A DNA stretch of 64,000 nucleotides from an uncultured Chitinophaga sp. (lineage in GTDB: Bacteria > Bacteroidota > Bacteroidia > Chitinophagales > Chitinophagaceae): assembly GCF_902168175.1 (NCBI RefSeq), contig NZ_CABHOU010000073.1, positions 1-64,000 on the forward strand. Direction: 5' to 3'. Positions 24,707 through 32,844 of the stretch are shown here, one piece after another. A program made the translations under genes and the position numbers. Each line of letters starts with the position of its first letter. Positions within the stretch are counted from its first letter, which is position 1. Below the pieces are notes generated by a model that ran no database searches, was not told the DNA's origin, and saw nothing but the letters and a program-made list of their open reading frames with translations.

Positions 24707-25630
24707 CTTTAATTGCGCATACTTCTGCGCGTTAGGCACGTCCATGCGCTGCAACATGGCAGAAGCGCGCTGTTTTTCCTGCGGGGGCGCTTTAGAAAAT
24801 ACACGGAGCAACTCATCGGCCTTTGCGTTAAAGAAGGTGGCCAGCAACATGGTGTTGGGCGTATCTTCATGAATGGCGAGCAGTAAACCGAGTGCATTCA
24901 GAATAGCTGCACGGCCTTTGGTCACATCGTCGTACATAACGTCCAATCCCTGGCGGTGGTACAGGTACATGGCTTCATGAAAGCGGGTGAACTTAGTATT
25001 CAGAATATTATCCTGCAGCCAGTAGCGGTTACGGTTGCCTTCAAAGGCTTTCCAGCCAGAAATTTCTTTGCCATCCGGCGCGCCGTTTACGATGGTCTGC
25101 GCTTTCTTAAAGTAAGGATCACCGCCACGTAATGAAAAGGAATCATTGTCCATACCCAGTATCATGTACACATAGTAAGCCAGTGTGGCGGGCAGGTTAG
25201 ATACCAGCGCGTCGTTGCCGGCTACCCGGTTTTCATTGAACTCGATGCTTTGAAACTCCACGTACTTGAATGCCACGTTACCGTCCAGCGTGTTAAAAGT
25301 GCTGGTAATATAGCTGGAATTAAACACGGGGCGGGTGGCCTGAACGGTGATCTGTGCTTTGTAAATATTGTTGCCTGCGGTGGATTGTACGTTTATGATA
25401 AAATTACAGTCGATGCGTTCTGCCTGGGTATAAGAATCGTCCGTCCAGCGGCGGTTGTTGAGGAATTCGTTGAGCTGGTTTTGCAGGGTCACAAAAACTT
25501 TGCGGTCTACCGAGGTACCCACCTGGTTGGCCACCACGCTTACATTAGCGCGCAACTCCTGGGCACCGGCGTACAGGCTGCTACAGAGGGCGATGAATAA
25601 TAATGGAATGAAACGGAATGATTTACGCAT
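24704..25630 (-). CDS. porD: Type IX secretion protein PorD (DUF4835)
   Basis: A 308-residue secreted protein with signal MRKSFRFIPLLFIALCSSLYAGAQ. It follows the DUF4835 pattern: ELRANVSVVANQVG, VFVTLQNQLNEFLNNRRWT, RIDCNFIINVQS, ARPVFNSSYIT-like strand, YKYVEFQSIEFNEN-like stretch, LAYYVYMILGMDNDSFS and GWKAFEGNRNRYWL. DUF4835 is the PorD component of the type IX secretion system, which exports proteins across the outer membrane in Bacteroidota. The gene overlaps the end of coaBC by 8 nt, an arrangement common in this phylum. Its exact part in the machine is not known. Confidence 0.88.
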   Translation of the reverse strand: MRKSFRFIPLLFIALCSSLYAGAQELRANVSVVANQVGTSVDRKVFVTLQNQLNEFLNNRRWTDDSYTQAERIDCNFIINVQSTAGNNIYKAQITVQATRPVFNSSYITSTFNTLDGNVAFKYVEFQSIEFNENRVAGNDALVSNLPATLAYYVYMILGMDNDSFSLRGGDPYFKKAQTIVNGAPDGKEISGWKAFEGNRNRYWLQDNILNTKFTRFHEAMYLYHRQGLDVMYDDVTKGRAAILNALGLLLAIHEDTPNTMLLATFFNAKADELLRVFSKAPPQEKQRASAMLQRMDVPNAQKYAQLK

Positions 25631-26819
25631 GTTGCAGTGCTATTATTGCCTTTACGATATCTTTTGCTACTTCCTGTTTGCTTTTCAGCGGCAGTTGCTG
25701 CTCGCCGCCCAGGCGGTCCAGCAGTACTACTTTATTGGTATCATGACCAAAACCTGCGCCCTGATCGCGTAGAGAATTCAATACGATCATATCCAGGTTT
25801 TTGGTTTGTAACTTCTTTAACGCAAATTCCTTTTCATTATTCGTTTCCAATGCAAAGCCTACCAGCAGTTGACCTTTTTTCTTCTGCCCGCCGAGCGTTT
25901 TAAGGATATCTGTCGTTTTTTCGAGCTGAAGCGTCAATACGTCTTCATCCTTTTTAATCTTCTGGTCAGCGGCATTTGCCGGTCGGTAATCGGCTACGGC
26001 TGCAGCCATTACGGCAATATTAGTTTGGGGAAAAATGGCAGTGCATTGCTCCAGCATGTCGGCCGCAGTTTGAACGGGAATAGTAGTAATACCCCGATGA
26101 CTGGCCTTTAAAGAAGTAGGGCCAAGCACCAGTTTTACATCGGCGCCGGCTTCTGCCAGCGCTTCTGCAATCGCAATACCCATTTTACCACTGGAGTGAT
26201 TGCTGATAAACCTTACCGGGTCGATAAGTTCCACTGTGGGACCGGCACTTACCATGGCGGTTGTACCGGCGAGTGGTTTATTTTCAGAAAAGTGTTGTTC
26301 GAGGAAAGCTACTATATCTTCCGGTTCGGACATGCGTCCTTCGCCAAAAAGCCCGCTGGCCAGCTCGCCCTTATTTACAGGCAGTTGGCTGTAACCAAAG
26401 CCAAGCAGCTTTGTTACGTTGGCGCGGGTAGCGGGGTGATGCCACATATCTTCGTCCATAGCCGGGGCAAAAAACACCGGGCAGGTGGCCGACAGATAAA
26501 CGGCTAGCAGGAGGTTATCGCAAAGGCCGTTGGCCATTTTAGCAATGGTGTTGGCGGTGGCGGGGGCAACCAGCATTACATCGGCCCAGCGGCCCATCAT
26601 TACGTGGTTGTTCCAGCTGCTGCCTTCGCTAATAGCGGCACCCACCTCGTTTTTAGACAGGGTGGAAAGGGTAAGCGGGGTAATAAAGTGAGCCGCATCG
26701 GGCGTCATCACTACTTTTACTTCCGCGCCGGCTTTCACCAGCAGGCGTACCAGTATGGCCGATTTATAAGCGGCAATACTTCCCGAAACGCCCAGTAGGA
26801 TCTTTTTTCCTTGTAACAT
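25623..26819 (-). CDS. coaBC: Bifunctional phosphopantothenoylcysteine decarboxylase / phosphopantothenate-cysteine ligase (CoaBC)
   Basis: Makes 4'-phosphopantetheine for coenzyme A in two steps. It has 398 residues. The N-terminal FMN-dependent CoaC domain shows GVSGSIAAYKS, His72 in NNHVMMGRWAD and APATANTIAKM. The C-terminal CoaB domain has SAGPTVELIDPVRFISNHSSGKMG and AAVADYRP. The start MLQGKKILLG is preferred to one four codons upstream. At the position of the catalytic Cys of E. coli Dfp (Cys158) this protein has Ser155 (ELASGLFGEGRM), a change worth noting. rpoZ lies upstream, separated by a hairpin terminator. Confidence 0.93.
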   Translation of the reverse strand: MLQGKKILLGVSGSIAAYKSAILVRLLVKAGAEVKVVMTPDAAHFITPLTLSTLSKNEVGAAISEGSSWNNHVMMGRWADVMLVAPATANTIAKMANGLCDNLLLAVYLSATCPVFFAPAMDEDMWHHPATRANVTKLLGFGYSQLPVNKGELASGLFGEGRMSEPEDIVAFLEQHFSENKPLAGTTAMVSAGPTVELIDPVRFISNHSSGKMGIAIAEALAEAGADVKLVLGPTSLKASHRGITTIPVQTAADMLEQCTAIFPQTNIAVMAAAVADYRPANAADQKIKKDEDVLTLQLEKTTDILKTLGGQKKKGQLLVGFALETNNEKEFALKKLQTKNLDMIVLNSLRDQGAGFGHDTNKVVLLDRLGGEQQLPLKSKQEVAKDIVKAIIALQHA

Positions 26820-26823
26820 GCTA

Positions 26824-26855
26824 TAAAACAAAAACGGCAGAATAATATTCTGCCG
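26824..26855 (-). terminator. Terminator/attenuator between rpoZ and coaBC
   Basis: Stem CGGCAGAATA / TATTCTGCCG (26835-26855), followed on the minus strand by TTTTTGTTTTAT. The T tract ends only 4 nt before the coaBC start, so it may limit read-through from bamD-rpoZ into coaBC. Confidence 0.75.
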
Positions 26856-26881
26856 CTATGAAGTTAGTATTTTTCGCAATA

Positions 26882-27223
26882 TTAGCTGAACAGGTCGTCG
26901 TCGTTCTTACGGAAATAAATTTTGTTATCCAGGAACTCCTGAGTTGCCTGAATAGGAGAATTTGCCATGCGCTCATAAAAACGGGAGATTTCGATCTGCT
27001 CCTTGTTCTCGTGCACTTCCTCCAGGTTATCGGTGTGGCTGGCGAACTCCTCCAGTTTAGAGTGGAGCTCTTCCTTTACAGATATATTGATCTGGTTAGC
27101 CCTTTTGGCGATAATGGCAATAGATTCGTACAGGTTACCAGTTCTGTTCTTGATATCAGTAGTATTTTTAGTTTCAACCCAAGGGTTAAGACTACTGGTT
27201 AGACTTCTCTTTAATTTGCTCAT
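26882..27223 (-). CDS. rpoZ: RNA polymerase omega subunit, Bacteroidota type (RpoZ)
   Basis: A 113-residue protein. TGNLYESIAIIAKRANQINISVKEEL matches the omega-subunit helix that clamps beta-prime; the protein is the RpoZ/RpoK-like form of this phylum. The C-terminus (IYFRKNDDDLFS) is acidic. Its start overlaps the end of bamD by 32 nt, so the two are translated from one message and probably coupled. This bamD-rpoZ-coaBC-porD order is typical of Bacteroidota. Confidence 0.9.
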   Translation of the reverse strand: MSKLKRSLTSSLNPWVETKNTTDIKNRTGNLYESIAIIAKRANQINISVKEELHSKLEEFASHTDNLEEVHENKEQIEISRFYERMANSPIQATQEFLDNKIYFRKNDDDLFS

Positions 27224-28028
27224 TTTCCAGCGTTTTTAAATTATTCTTAGCTAAGGTATAAAATTTCTCGGCATCGTCGTGAAATTTACTTTTCGGGTAC
27301 CTTTCGTTAAACTCCAGGTATTCGGAAAGAACGGTTTCAAAACGGTCCCTTTGTTTTTCGAAGATGCTGTTCTTAGCGTACAGGTAATAAGACTTGATAG
27401 CCATGTACTTATAACTGTCGCTGATCTCAGAATCCGGGTAGTTACGCATCAGGTTGGTGAAAGACACGCCTGCTGCTTTAAAGTGGCCAAGGTTGTAATA
27501 CAACTCGGCTGTGTTGAACTCCTTCTTTTCCAGTTTCTTACGACAAAGTTCGATAACCATGTTAGCCTCGGCCACTTTAGGGGCCTGGGGGTAGTTGTTT
27601 ACGAACGTTTGCATAGCGGCAATTGCCTTACTGGTACTCGCCTGGTCAAGCGACACTTTGGGGGACAGTTTATAATAACAGTAAGCCTGCATATAATCTA
27701 TCTCTACTGCCCTCGGACTGCTGGGAAACGCGTCGATGTAGTTTTTGAAGTGGAAACCCGCCTGGGTATAGTCTTTCAGGTAGTAAGAGCAGTACGCATA
27801 ACGGTAGTAAAGACTGTCGAACTTCTCTGTTCCTTTATATACAGGAATCAGTTCTTCGTAAAGGGTCTGAGCCATCTGGTACTTCTTCTTGGCGTACATC
27901 CTGTCAGCAAAGGCCAGTTTCTTCTCCACGTCATTGCTCTTCTCTATCCTGCGCAGTTCCCTGTTACAAGAAGTTGCAGTAGTAATGACCAATATCCCAA
28001 AACTGATGTATAAAAGAAATTTCCGCAT
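27192..28028 (-). CDS. bamD: Outer-membrane assembly lipoprotein BamD
   Basis: Part of the BAM machine that inserts beta-barrel proteins in the outer membrane. It has 278 residues with lipoprotein signal MRKFLLYISFGILVITTATSC (Cys21); an upstream extension is rejected. TPR-like repeats run through the protein: KKYQMAQTLYEELIPVY, YYRYAYCSYYLKDYTQAGFHF, FVNNYPQAPKVAEANMV, ELYYNLGHFKAAGVSF and FNERYPKSKFHDDAEKF. It overlaps rpoZ by 32 nt. TAACTTTG at 28038-28045 lies 9 nt before the start, suggesting a nearly leaderless message. Confidence 0.92.
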   Translation of the reverse strand: MRKFLLYISFGILVITTATSCNRELRRIEKSNDVEKKLAFADRMYAKKKYQMAQTLYEELIPVYKGTEKFDSLYYRYAYCSYYLKDYTQAGFHFKNYIDAFPSSPRAVEIDYMQAYCYYKLSPKVSLDQASTSKAIAAMQTFVNNYPQAPKVAEANMVIELCRKKLEKKEFNTAELYYNLGHFKAAGVSFTNLMRNYPDSEISDSYKYMAIKSYYLYAKNSIFEKQRDRFETVLSEYLEFNERYPKSKFHDDAEKFYTLAKNNLKTLENEQIKEKSNQ

Positions 28029-28037
28029 AAAGAAGCG

Positions 28038-28045
28038 CAAAGTTA
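28038..28045 (-). promoter_or_regulatory. -7-like element of bamD-rpoZ
   Basis: TAACTTTG on the minus strand, 9 nt from the bamD start codon. No TTG at the expected distance. Confidence 0.4.
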
Positions 28046-28394
28046 AGAAATTTAAGATTGAAATGTAAATATAAGTAAGGGGCTGATTGGGAACCGTTAA
28101 AATTTTGCAAAATCGTTGACAGAAAGGGATTATCGCCGGTTTTTCACCGACAGTCCGGAAGATATTGACGACAGGCGTCATTCCTGATCTCTCCGGGCGG
28201 TACTGCGGGCAGGCATCCCGCTATTGTAAATAGCCATCCCGGTGCTGCGCGCTACCGACCCGTCACTGTAAACTTCCAAAACATTGGTAACGAACTGCTT
28301 GCTACGGCGAATGACAAACGAAGGCATGGGAAATGAACTAAAAAAAGCCCGAACCAATTCAGAATACGATACCAGCATATAGCGTAAAAGCCGG

Positions 28395-28480
28395 CTCTCC
28401 CACTTTCCACCACCTAAACGTCCAAAACGTCATTTTTTTGAAAAAACACCGCCTTTCCACCTCTCCCACCTTTCACCACC
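28395..28480. repeat. Pair of 20-bp direct repeats, 66 bp apart
   Basis: CTCTCCCACTTTCCACCACC at 28395-28414 and CTCTCCCACCTTTCACCACC at 28461-28480 agree at 18 of 20 positions. They read as G/A-rich GGTGG...GTGGGAGAG on the minus strand. Confidence 0.75.
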
Positions 28481-28617
28481 AAACCACAAAAAAATGCGTT
28501 AACAGGATAAAATACCGTTGCCAACCCCAATTTTATCAACCTCATCTATCTGTTCAATCATCCAGGCCGGCGGGCTACAACTCCCTGTCCTGACCGTTTT
28601 GATTTTTCTGGTCGCCC

Positions 28618-28740
28618 TTATCCACAATAAAACAGCTGTTTTCCACAGCCAATCCACACACTATCCACCATTAGCAACGGTTACACGCAGTTTTTGCCAT
28701 GAAAAGCCCCGGTGGCAGGCACGATCCTTCCTGTGGAAAA
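28618..28740. promoter_or_regulatory. Cluster of DnaA-box-like sequences
   Basis: TTATCCACA at 28618-28626 matches the DnaA-box consensus exactly. TTTTCCACA occurs at 28639-28647 and again on the minus strand at 28732-28740, one mismatch each. Looser relatives lie at 28650-28658 and 28661-28669. Function not shown. Confidence 0.4.
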
Positions 28741-28765
28741 AATTTGCAATACATTTTTTCGTTAG

Positions 28766-28801
28766 AAAGTGGGAAAAAGTGTTATTTTGTGTTAGAAAGT
28801 A
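28766..28801 (+). promoter_or_regulatory. Candidate MraZ operator: AAAGTG array with 10-bp period
   Basis: AAAGTG at 28766 and 28776, TTTGTG at 28786 and AAAGTA at 28796 repeat exactly every 10 bp, ending 26 nt before mraZ. MraZ operators described in E. coli and mycoplasmas are arrays of GTG-containing boxes with a 10-bp period upstream of mraZ, so this is the expected autoregulatory site. Confidence 0.7.
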
Positions 28802-28827
28802 GAATTAAATAGGATAAATCACTGAAT

Positions 28828-29295
28828 TTGACAGGTTTTCTCGGAGAATATGAAGCAACACTGGACGCCAAAGGGCGCTTCCTGCTACCTGCTGGTTTCA
28901 AAAAGCAGATAGCGGAAAGTGCTGGCAATCAGTTTGTACTCAACCGGGGATTCGAGAAATGTCTCACGTTATACCCGATGAACGAGTGGCAGCCCATATT
29001 CGAGAAGATCAGTAAACTCAATGACTTCGATCCTAAAGCTAGGGAATTTCGTCGCTATTTTCTAAACGGCGCGACCATTCTTGAGCTGGACAGTGCAGGA
29101 CGACTGCTGGTGCCAAAAAATTTGATGTCGTACGCGGGTTTAGACAAAGACCTTGTATTAACGGCGGCTACTAATAAAATTGAGATCTGGGACAAGAGTA
29201 AGTACCAGGAGTTCTTTGAAAATTTCTCACCTGCGGCCTTTAGCGACCTGGCTCAACAGGTTATGGCCGGAGAGGGTAATAACCTGGAGATATAA
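28828..29295 (+). CDS. mraZ: Transcriptional regulator MraZ
   Basis: A 155-residue protein with two SpoVT/AbrB-like MraZ domains: FLGEYEATLDAKGRFLLPAGF at the start and ATILELDSAGRLLVPKNL in the second half. It controls the division/cell-wall cluster and can affect RsmH. No ATG fits; translation probably starts at TTG (28828), since the family begins almost exactly at FLGEYE. It is the first gene of the dcw cluster, and rsmH follows after 11 nt. Confidence 0.93.
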   Translation: MTGFLGEYEATLDAKGRFLLPAGFKKQIAESAGNQFVLNRGFEKCLTLYPMNEWQPIFEKISKLNDFDPKAREFRRYFLNGATILELDSAGRLLVPKNLMSYAGLDKDLVLTAATNKIEIWDKSKYQEFFENFSPAAFSDLAQQVMAGEGNNLEI

Positions 29296-29306
29296 TATAG
29301 AGGCGT

Positions 29307-30212
29307 ATGGAAACATCCGGATATCACTTACCCGTTCTGCTGCAGGAGGTAATAGACCTGCTTCAGATCCGACCCAACGGCACCTACGTGGATGCTACGT
29401 TTGGCGGAGGGGGCCACTCCAGGGCCATCCTGGAAAAACTCGGTCCCGAAGGGCGGTTAATTGTGTTTGATCAGGATGAAGATGCCTACGCGAACAGGAT
29501 ACAGGACGAACGGGTAACGTTTGTACAGCAAAACTTCAGGCACCTGCAAAGGTTCCTGAGGCTGCACAAAGCCACCCCGGACGGTATACTGGCCGATCTC
29601 GGCGTATCCTCCCACCAGTTCGACACCGGCGCCCGCGGGTTTAGCACCCGCTTCGACGGTCCGCTGGATATGCGGATGGATAACCGTGGCGACAAAACCG
29701 CAGCGGATATCCTTAAAAAGTACCCCGAAAAGCAACTACAACTGCTTTTCCAGGAATTTGGAGAAGTAACGAACGCCAAAACGCTGGCCCAAACTATCGT
29801 AAGCCAGAGGAAATCCAACACACTGCGCACGATCAACGAGTTCAAATCGATGATTCAGCCGGTCGTAAAAGGAAATCCAGCCAAATACCTAGCCCAGGTT
29901 TTCCAGGCGCTGCGTATTGAAGTAAACGATGAAATGGGCGCGCTTAAAGATCTGCTGACACAGTCGGCAGAAGTGTTGCAGCCTGATGGTTTACTCGCCA
30001 TCATCACTTTCCACTCGCTGGAAGACAGGCTGGTGAAGAATTTTATGAAAAATGGCGCATTTGAAACACCAGACGATCAAAACTTCCTGGCAGAAACGCC
30101 CCCGAAAGTATTTTCACTGGTCACTAAAAAACCTGTAACGGCTACAGATACGGAACTGAAGAACAATTCACGGTCGAGGAGCGCAAAGTTACGGGTAGCG
30201 AAAAAGTTGTAA
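29307..30212 (+). CDS. rsmH: 16S rRNA (cytosine1402-N4)-methyltransferase RsmH
   Basis: SAM-dependent methyltransferase acting on 16S rRNA C1402. It has 301 residues. Motifs: YHLPVLLQEVIDLL, the SAM loop DATFGGGGHSRAIL, FDQDEDA, ILADLGVSSHQFD, GFSTRFDGPLDMRMD, VFQALRIEVNDEM and ITFHSLEDRLVKNF, ending in NSRSRSAKLRVA. It is the usual second gene of the dcw cluster. Confidence 0.97.
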   Translation: METSGYHLPVLLQEVIDLLQIRPNGTYVDATFGGGGHSRAILEKLGPEGRLIVFDQDEDAYANRIQDERVTFVQQNFRHLQRFLRLHKATPDGILADLGVSSHQFDTGARGFSTRFDGPLDMRMDNRGDKTAADILKKYPEKQLQLLFQEFGEVTNAKTLAQTIVSQRKSNTLRTINEFKSMIQPVVKGNPAKYLAQVFQALRIEVNDEMGALKDLLTQSAEVLQPDGLLAIITFHSLEDRLVKNFMKNGAFETPDDQNFLAETPPKVFSLVTKKPVTATDTELKNNSRSRSAKLRVAKKL

Positions 30213-30287
30213 AGCCGCGAGGGCACGCCTACTATCCCCTATTCTAACAGAAAAAAATATTGGAACAACAAACATAAATCATGTAAC

Positions 30288-30677
30288 GTGTTGCAGGAAG
30301 AGGAGAAGCATATAGATAAGGAGATTGAAGGCGACGGCAAGCCGACCGACATGTTGCCCGAACCGGATACCAGGAAAGAATGGCGTTTGCGGATCAACTA
30401 CAGACTGATTACGCAAAACCTGCCCTTCATCCTGTTTTTGTCCGTGCTGGCCCTTATATATATAGCGAACAGTCACCTGGCCGAAAAGAAGATCCGTAAG
30501 ATCAACAAGCTAAGCCGGGATATTAAAGAACTGAAATGGGATTACCTGAACCTGAAAAGCACACTGATGTTCCAAAGCAAAATGAGCGAAGTAAGCAAAG
30601 CAGTGGAGCCTTTAGGATTAAAAGAATTAAGTACCCCGCCACAGCGGATCATTGTGAAAGAGAATACTGCGGACTAA
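30288..30677 (+). CDS. ftsL: FtsL-like division protein
   Basis: A 129-residue bitopic membrane protein: cytoplasmic acidic N-terminus, one membrane segment (about 44-61, LPFILFLSVLALIYIA) and an extracytoplasmic helical part (KKIRKINKLSRDIKELKWDY) suited to a coiled coil with FtsB-like partners. Its place between rsmH and ftsI is that of FtsL. The start is non-ATG (GTG at 30288, or TTG just after). Sequence similarity in this family is low, so the name rests on topology, size and position. Confidence 0.8.
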   Translation: MLQEEEKHIDKEIEGDGKPTDMLPEPDTRKEWRLRINYRLITQNLPFILFLSVLALIYIANSHLAEKKIRKINKLSRDIKELKWDYLNLKSTLMFQSKMSEVSKAVEPLGLKELSTPPQRIIVKENTAD

Positions 30678-30735
30678 ATAAACAACACCGGACAAACATT
30701 TTTTAAGTAATAATATTCTCAACAGCCCTGCAAAC

Positions 30736-32844
30736 GTGGAAGTAAAAAAAGACATACTCTGGCGTGTTTACCTGTGCTTTATTGGCATGGCACTCTTCGG
30801 TGTGGCTATACTGGGCAAAGTATTTTATCTCCAGAACATTACCGGCGACTACTGGCGCAAAATGAGTGACAGCATGCACACCCGTTTTGTAACCCTCGAC
30901 GCAGACCGTGGCACCATCTACTCCGAAGAAGGCCGCATGTTATCTACTTCTATCCCCTACTTCAATCTATACATCGATTTTGCAGCAGACGGTTTACGTG
31001 ACAAAAGCGGCAAAGTGTTTAAAGATAATGTGGACTCGCTCGCGATGACACTTTCCAGCTATTTCGGCGACAAAAGCACTTCGGAATACAAACACACGCT
31101 TGAAGAAGGATATAAAGATAAAGACCGGTATTTCCTGCTGAAACGAGACATCACTTTTGGCCAGTACCAGGACGTTCGCAAGTTCCCGATGTTCCGCCTC
31201 GGCAAAAATAAGGGTGGACTCATCGCAGAAACCAGGAACAAACGCCTTAACCCTTTTAAACTCCTCGCCAACCGTACCATCGGACTGTCCCGCGAAAATG
31301 CGCAGAACGTAGGATTGGAAAGAACTTACGACGAATACCTGAGCGGAGTAACCGGTAAAAGGCTGATGCGCCGCATTGCAGGCGGTACTTATATGCCGAT
31401 GGAAGGTTACGATATCGAACCGGAAAATGGGAAAGATATCATCACCACCATCGACGTGAACATGCAGGATATTGTTGAAACAGCACTGATGCGGATGGTT
31501 TCAGAAAATGAAGCGCAATACGGTACCTGCATACTCATGGAAGTGAAAACAGGTAAAGTGAAAGCGATCGCCAACCTGGGCCGCCAGCCCGATGGCAGCT
31601 ACTTCGAGGATATGAACTACGCCATACAGGTTACCGAACCCGGCTCCACGTTCAAACTCGCTACCATGATCGCTGTGCTGGAAGACCGGCACGTAACGCT
31701 GAACAATACCGTCGATATCAACGAAGGTGCCTGGCAGGTAGGACGAAGAACGGTATGGGACTCGGAGCCGCACAGGGGCATCAATCATATTACAATTAAA
31801 AAGGCCTTTGAAATCAGCTCCAATGTGGGCATGGCGAAACTGGCCTGGACATATTATCGCGAAGAGCCGAACAAATTTGTGGACCATCTGAAAAGGCTCC
31901 GGCTCGACAGGCCCACCGGTATCGATCTCATGGGAGAAGGCAAACCGGTGATCAAAACAACGGCATCAAAATCTTGGAGCGCCACCACTTTACCGTGGAT
32001 GGCGTTTGGCTATGAAGTACTGGTGAGCCCGATGCAAACGTGCATGCTCTACAACGCAGTAGCCAATAACGGTAAAATGATGAAGCCCTACCTGGTAAAT
32101 TCTATCATGGAGTACGGCAAACCGGTGAAAGAATTTAAACCGGAAGTACTGCAGGATTCAATTTGCTCTACGGCGACATTAAAACAACTACACACTATCC
32201 TAGAGGGCGTGGTAACAGGAGGAACTGCGAAAGCGCTTACCACGCCTTACTACCCTTTTGCCGGCAAAACCGGAACAGCACTTGTGGCCAACGGCAACCG
32301 CGGCTACACCGACCATATCTACCAATCCTCGTTTGCTGGATATTTCCCGGCAAACGATCCGCAGTATACCTGCGTGGTGATCATCAAAAACAAACCCTTT
32401 GCCGCCAAGTTCTACGGAGGTTCGGTGGCAGGACCAGTGTTCAGGGAGGTGTCGGACAAGTTGTACGCACTTTCGGTAGAAAAACAGGGATCGCTGCTGG
32501 CGGGTGGTAAAAAACTGGACTCGGTGATGGTGATGAAAAATGGCAAAGGAAGTGAGTGGAGAAGCATTGTACGCACACTTGGCCTGCCCTACCAGGGTAA
32601 CCTCACGAGCAGTAACTGGGTGGTGGCAGACGTGGAGAATAGTAAAGTAGACTTCCGCCCCGTGGCCCAGCCACGCGGTTTTGTACCTAATGTAAAAGGC
32701 ATGGGGTTAAAAGATGCACTTTACCTGCTGGAAAATGCAGGCTTAAGGGTAGTGGTAAAAGGTGCAGGCAGAGTGGTCAACCAATCAATAAACAGCGGTA
32801 CCGCTATTGCCCAGGAACAAACGATCGTAATTGAATTAAGCTAA
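30736..32844 (+). CDS. ftsI: Penicillin-binding protein (FtsI/PBP3) with PASTA domain
   Basis: Septal peptidoglycan transpeptidase of 702 residues, anchored by a membrane segment at about 10-32. A dimerisation domain comes first (DADRGTIYSEEGRMLS), then the transpeptidase: Ser304 and Lys307 in EPGSTFKLA, SSN at 361-363 and KTG at 511-513. A single PASTA domain (about 643-702, FVPNVKGMGLKDALYLLEN) ends the protein; this is usual in Gram-positives and Bacteroidota but not in E. coli FtsI. Start is GTG at 30736. murE follows with no gap. Confidence 0.96.
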   Translation: MEVKKDILWRVYLCFIGMALFGVAILGKVFYLQNITGDYWRKMSDSMHTRFVTLDADRGTIYSEEGRMLSTSIPYFNLYIDFAADGLRDKSGKVFKDNVDSLAMTLSSYFGDKSTSEYKHTLEEGYKDKDRYFLLKRDITFGQYQDVRKFPMFRLGKNKGGLIAETRNKRLNPFKLLANRTIGLSRENAQNVGLERTYDEYLSGVTGKRLMRRIAGGTYMPMEGYDIEPENGKDIITTIDVNMQDIVETALMRMVSENEAQYGTCILMEVKTGKVKAIANLGRQPDGSYFEDMNYAIQVTEPGSTFKLATMIAVLEDRHVTLNNTVDINEGAWQVGRRTVWDSEPHRGINHITIKKAFEISSNVGMAKLAWTYYREEPNKFVDHLKRLRLDRPTGIDLMGEGKPVIKTTASKSWSATTLPWMAFGYEVLVSPMQTCMLYNAVANNGKMMKPYLVNSIMEYGKPVKEFKPEVLQDSICSTATLKQLHTILEGVVTGGTAKALTTPYYPFAGKTGTALVANGNRGYTDHIYQSSFAGYFPANDPQYTCVVIIKNKPFAAKFYGGSVAGPVFREVSDKLYALSVEKQGSLLAGGKKLDSVMVMKNGKGSEWRSIVRTLGLPYQGNLTSSNWVVADVENSKVDFRPVAQPRGFVPNVKGMGLKDALYLLENAGLRVVVKGAGRVVNQSINSGTAIAQEQTIVIELS

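Larger units (their letters stand above)
28029..28827. other. Long regulatory gap between bamD and the dcw cluster
   Basis: About 800 bases without a supported gene. It holds a -7-like element for bamD, a pair of 20-bp pyrimidine-rich direct repeats (28395-28414, 28461-28480), DnaA-box-like sites (28618-28740) and a four-unit AAAGTG array (28766-28801) before mraZ. Confidence 0.7.

Noticed and set aside
27279..28013. 244-codon plus-strand frame opposite bamD
   Set aside because: Val/Phe-rich antisense shadow; BamD on the other strand has a lipobox and TPR repeats.
28178..28378. 66-codon minus-strand frame just upstream of bamD
   Set aside because: Same strand as bamD but no recognised motif, no clear signal or start context, and it lies in a gap with regulatory-looking DNA. 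Kept out for lack of support.
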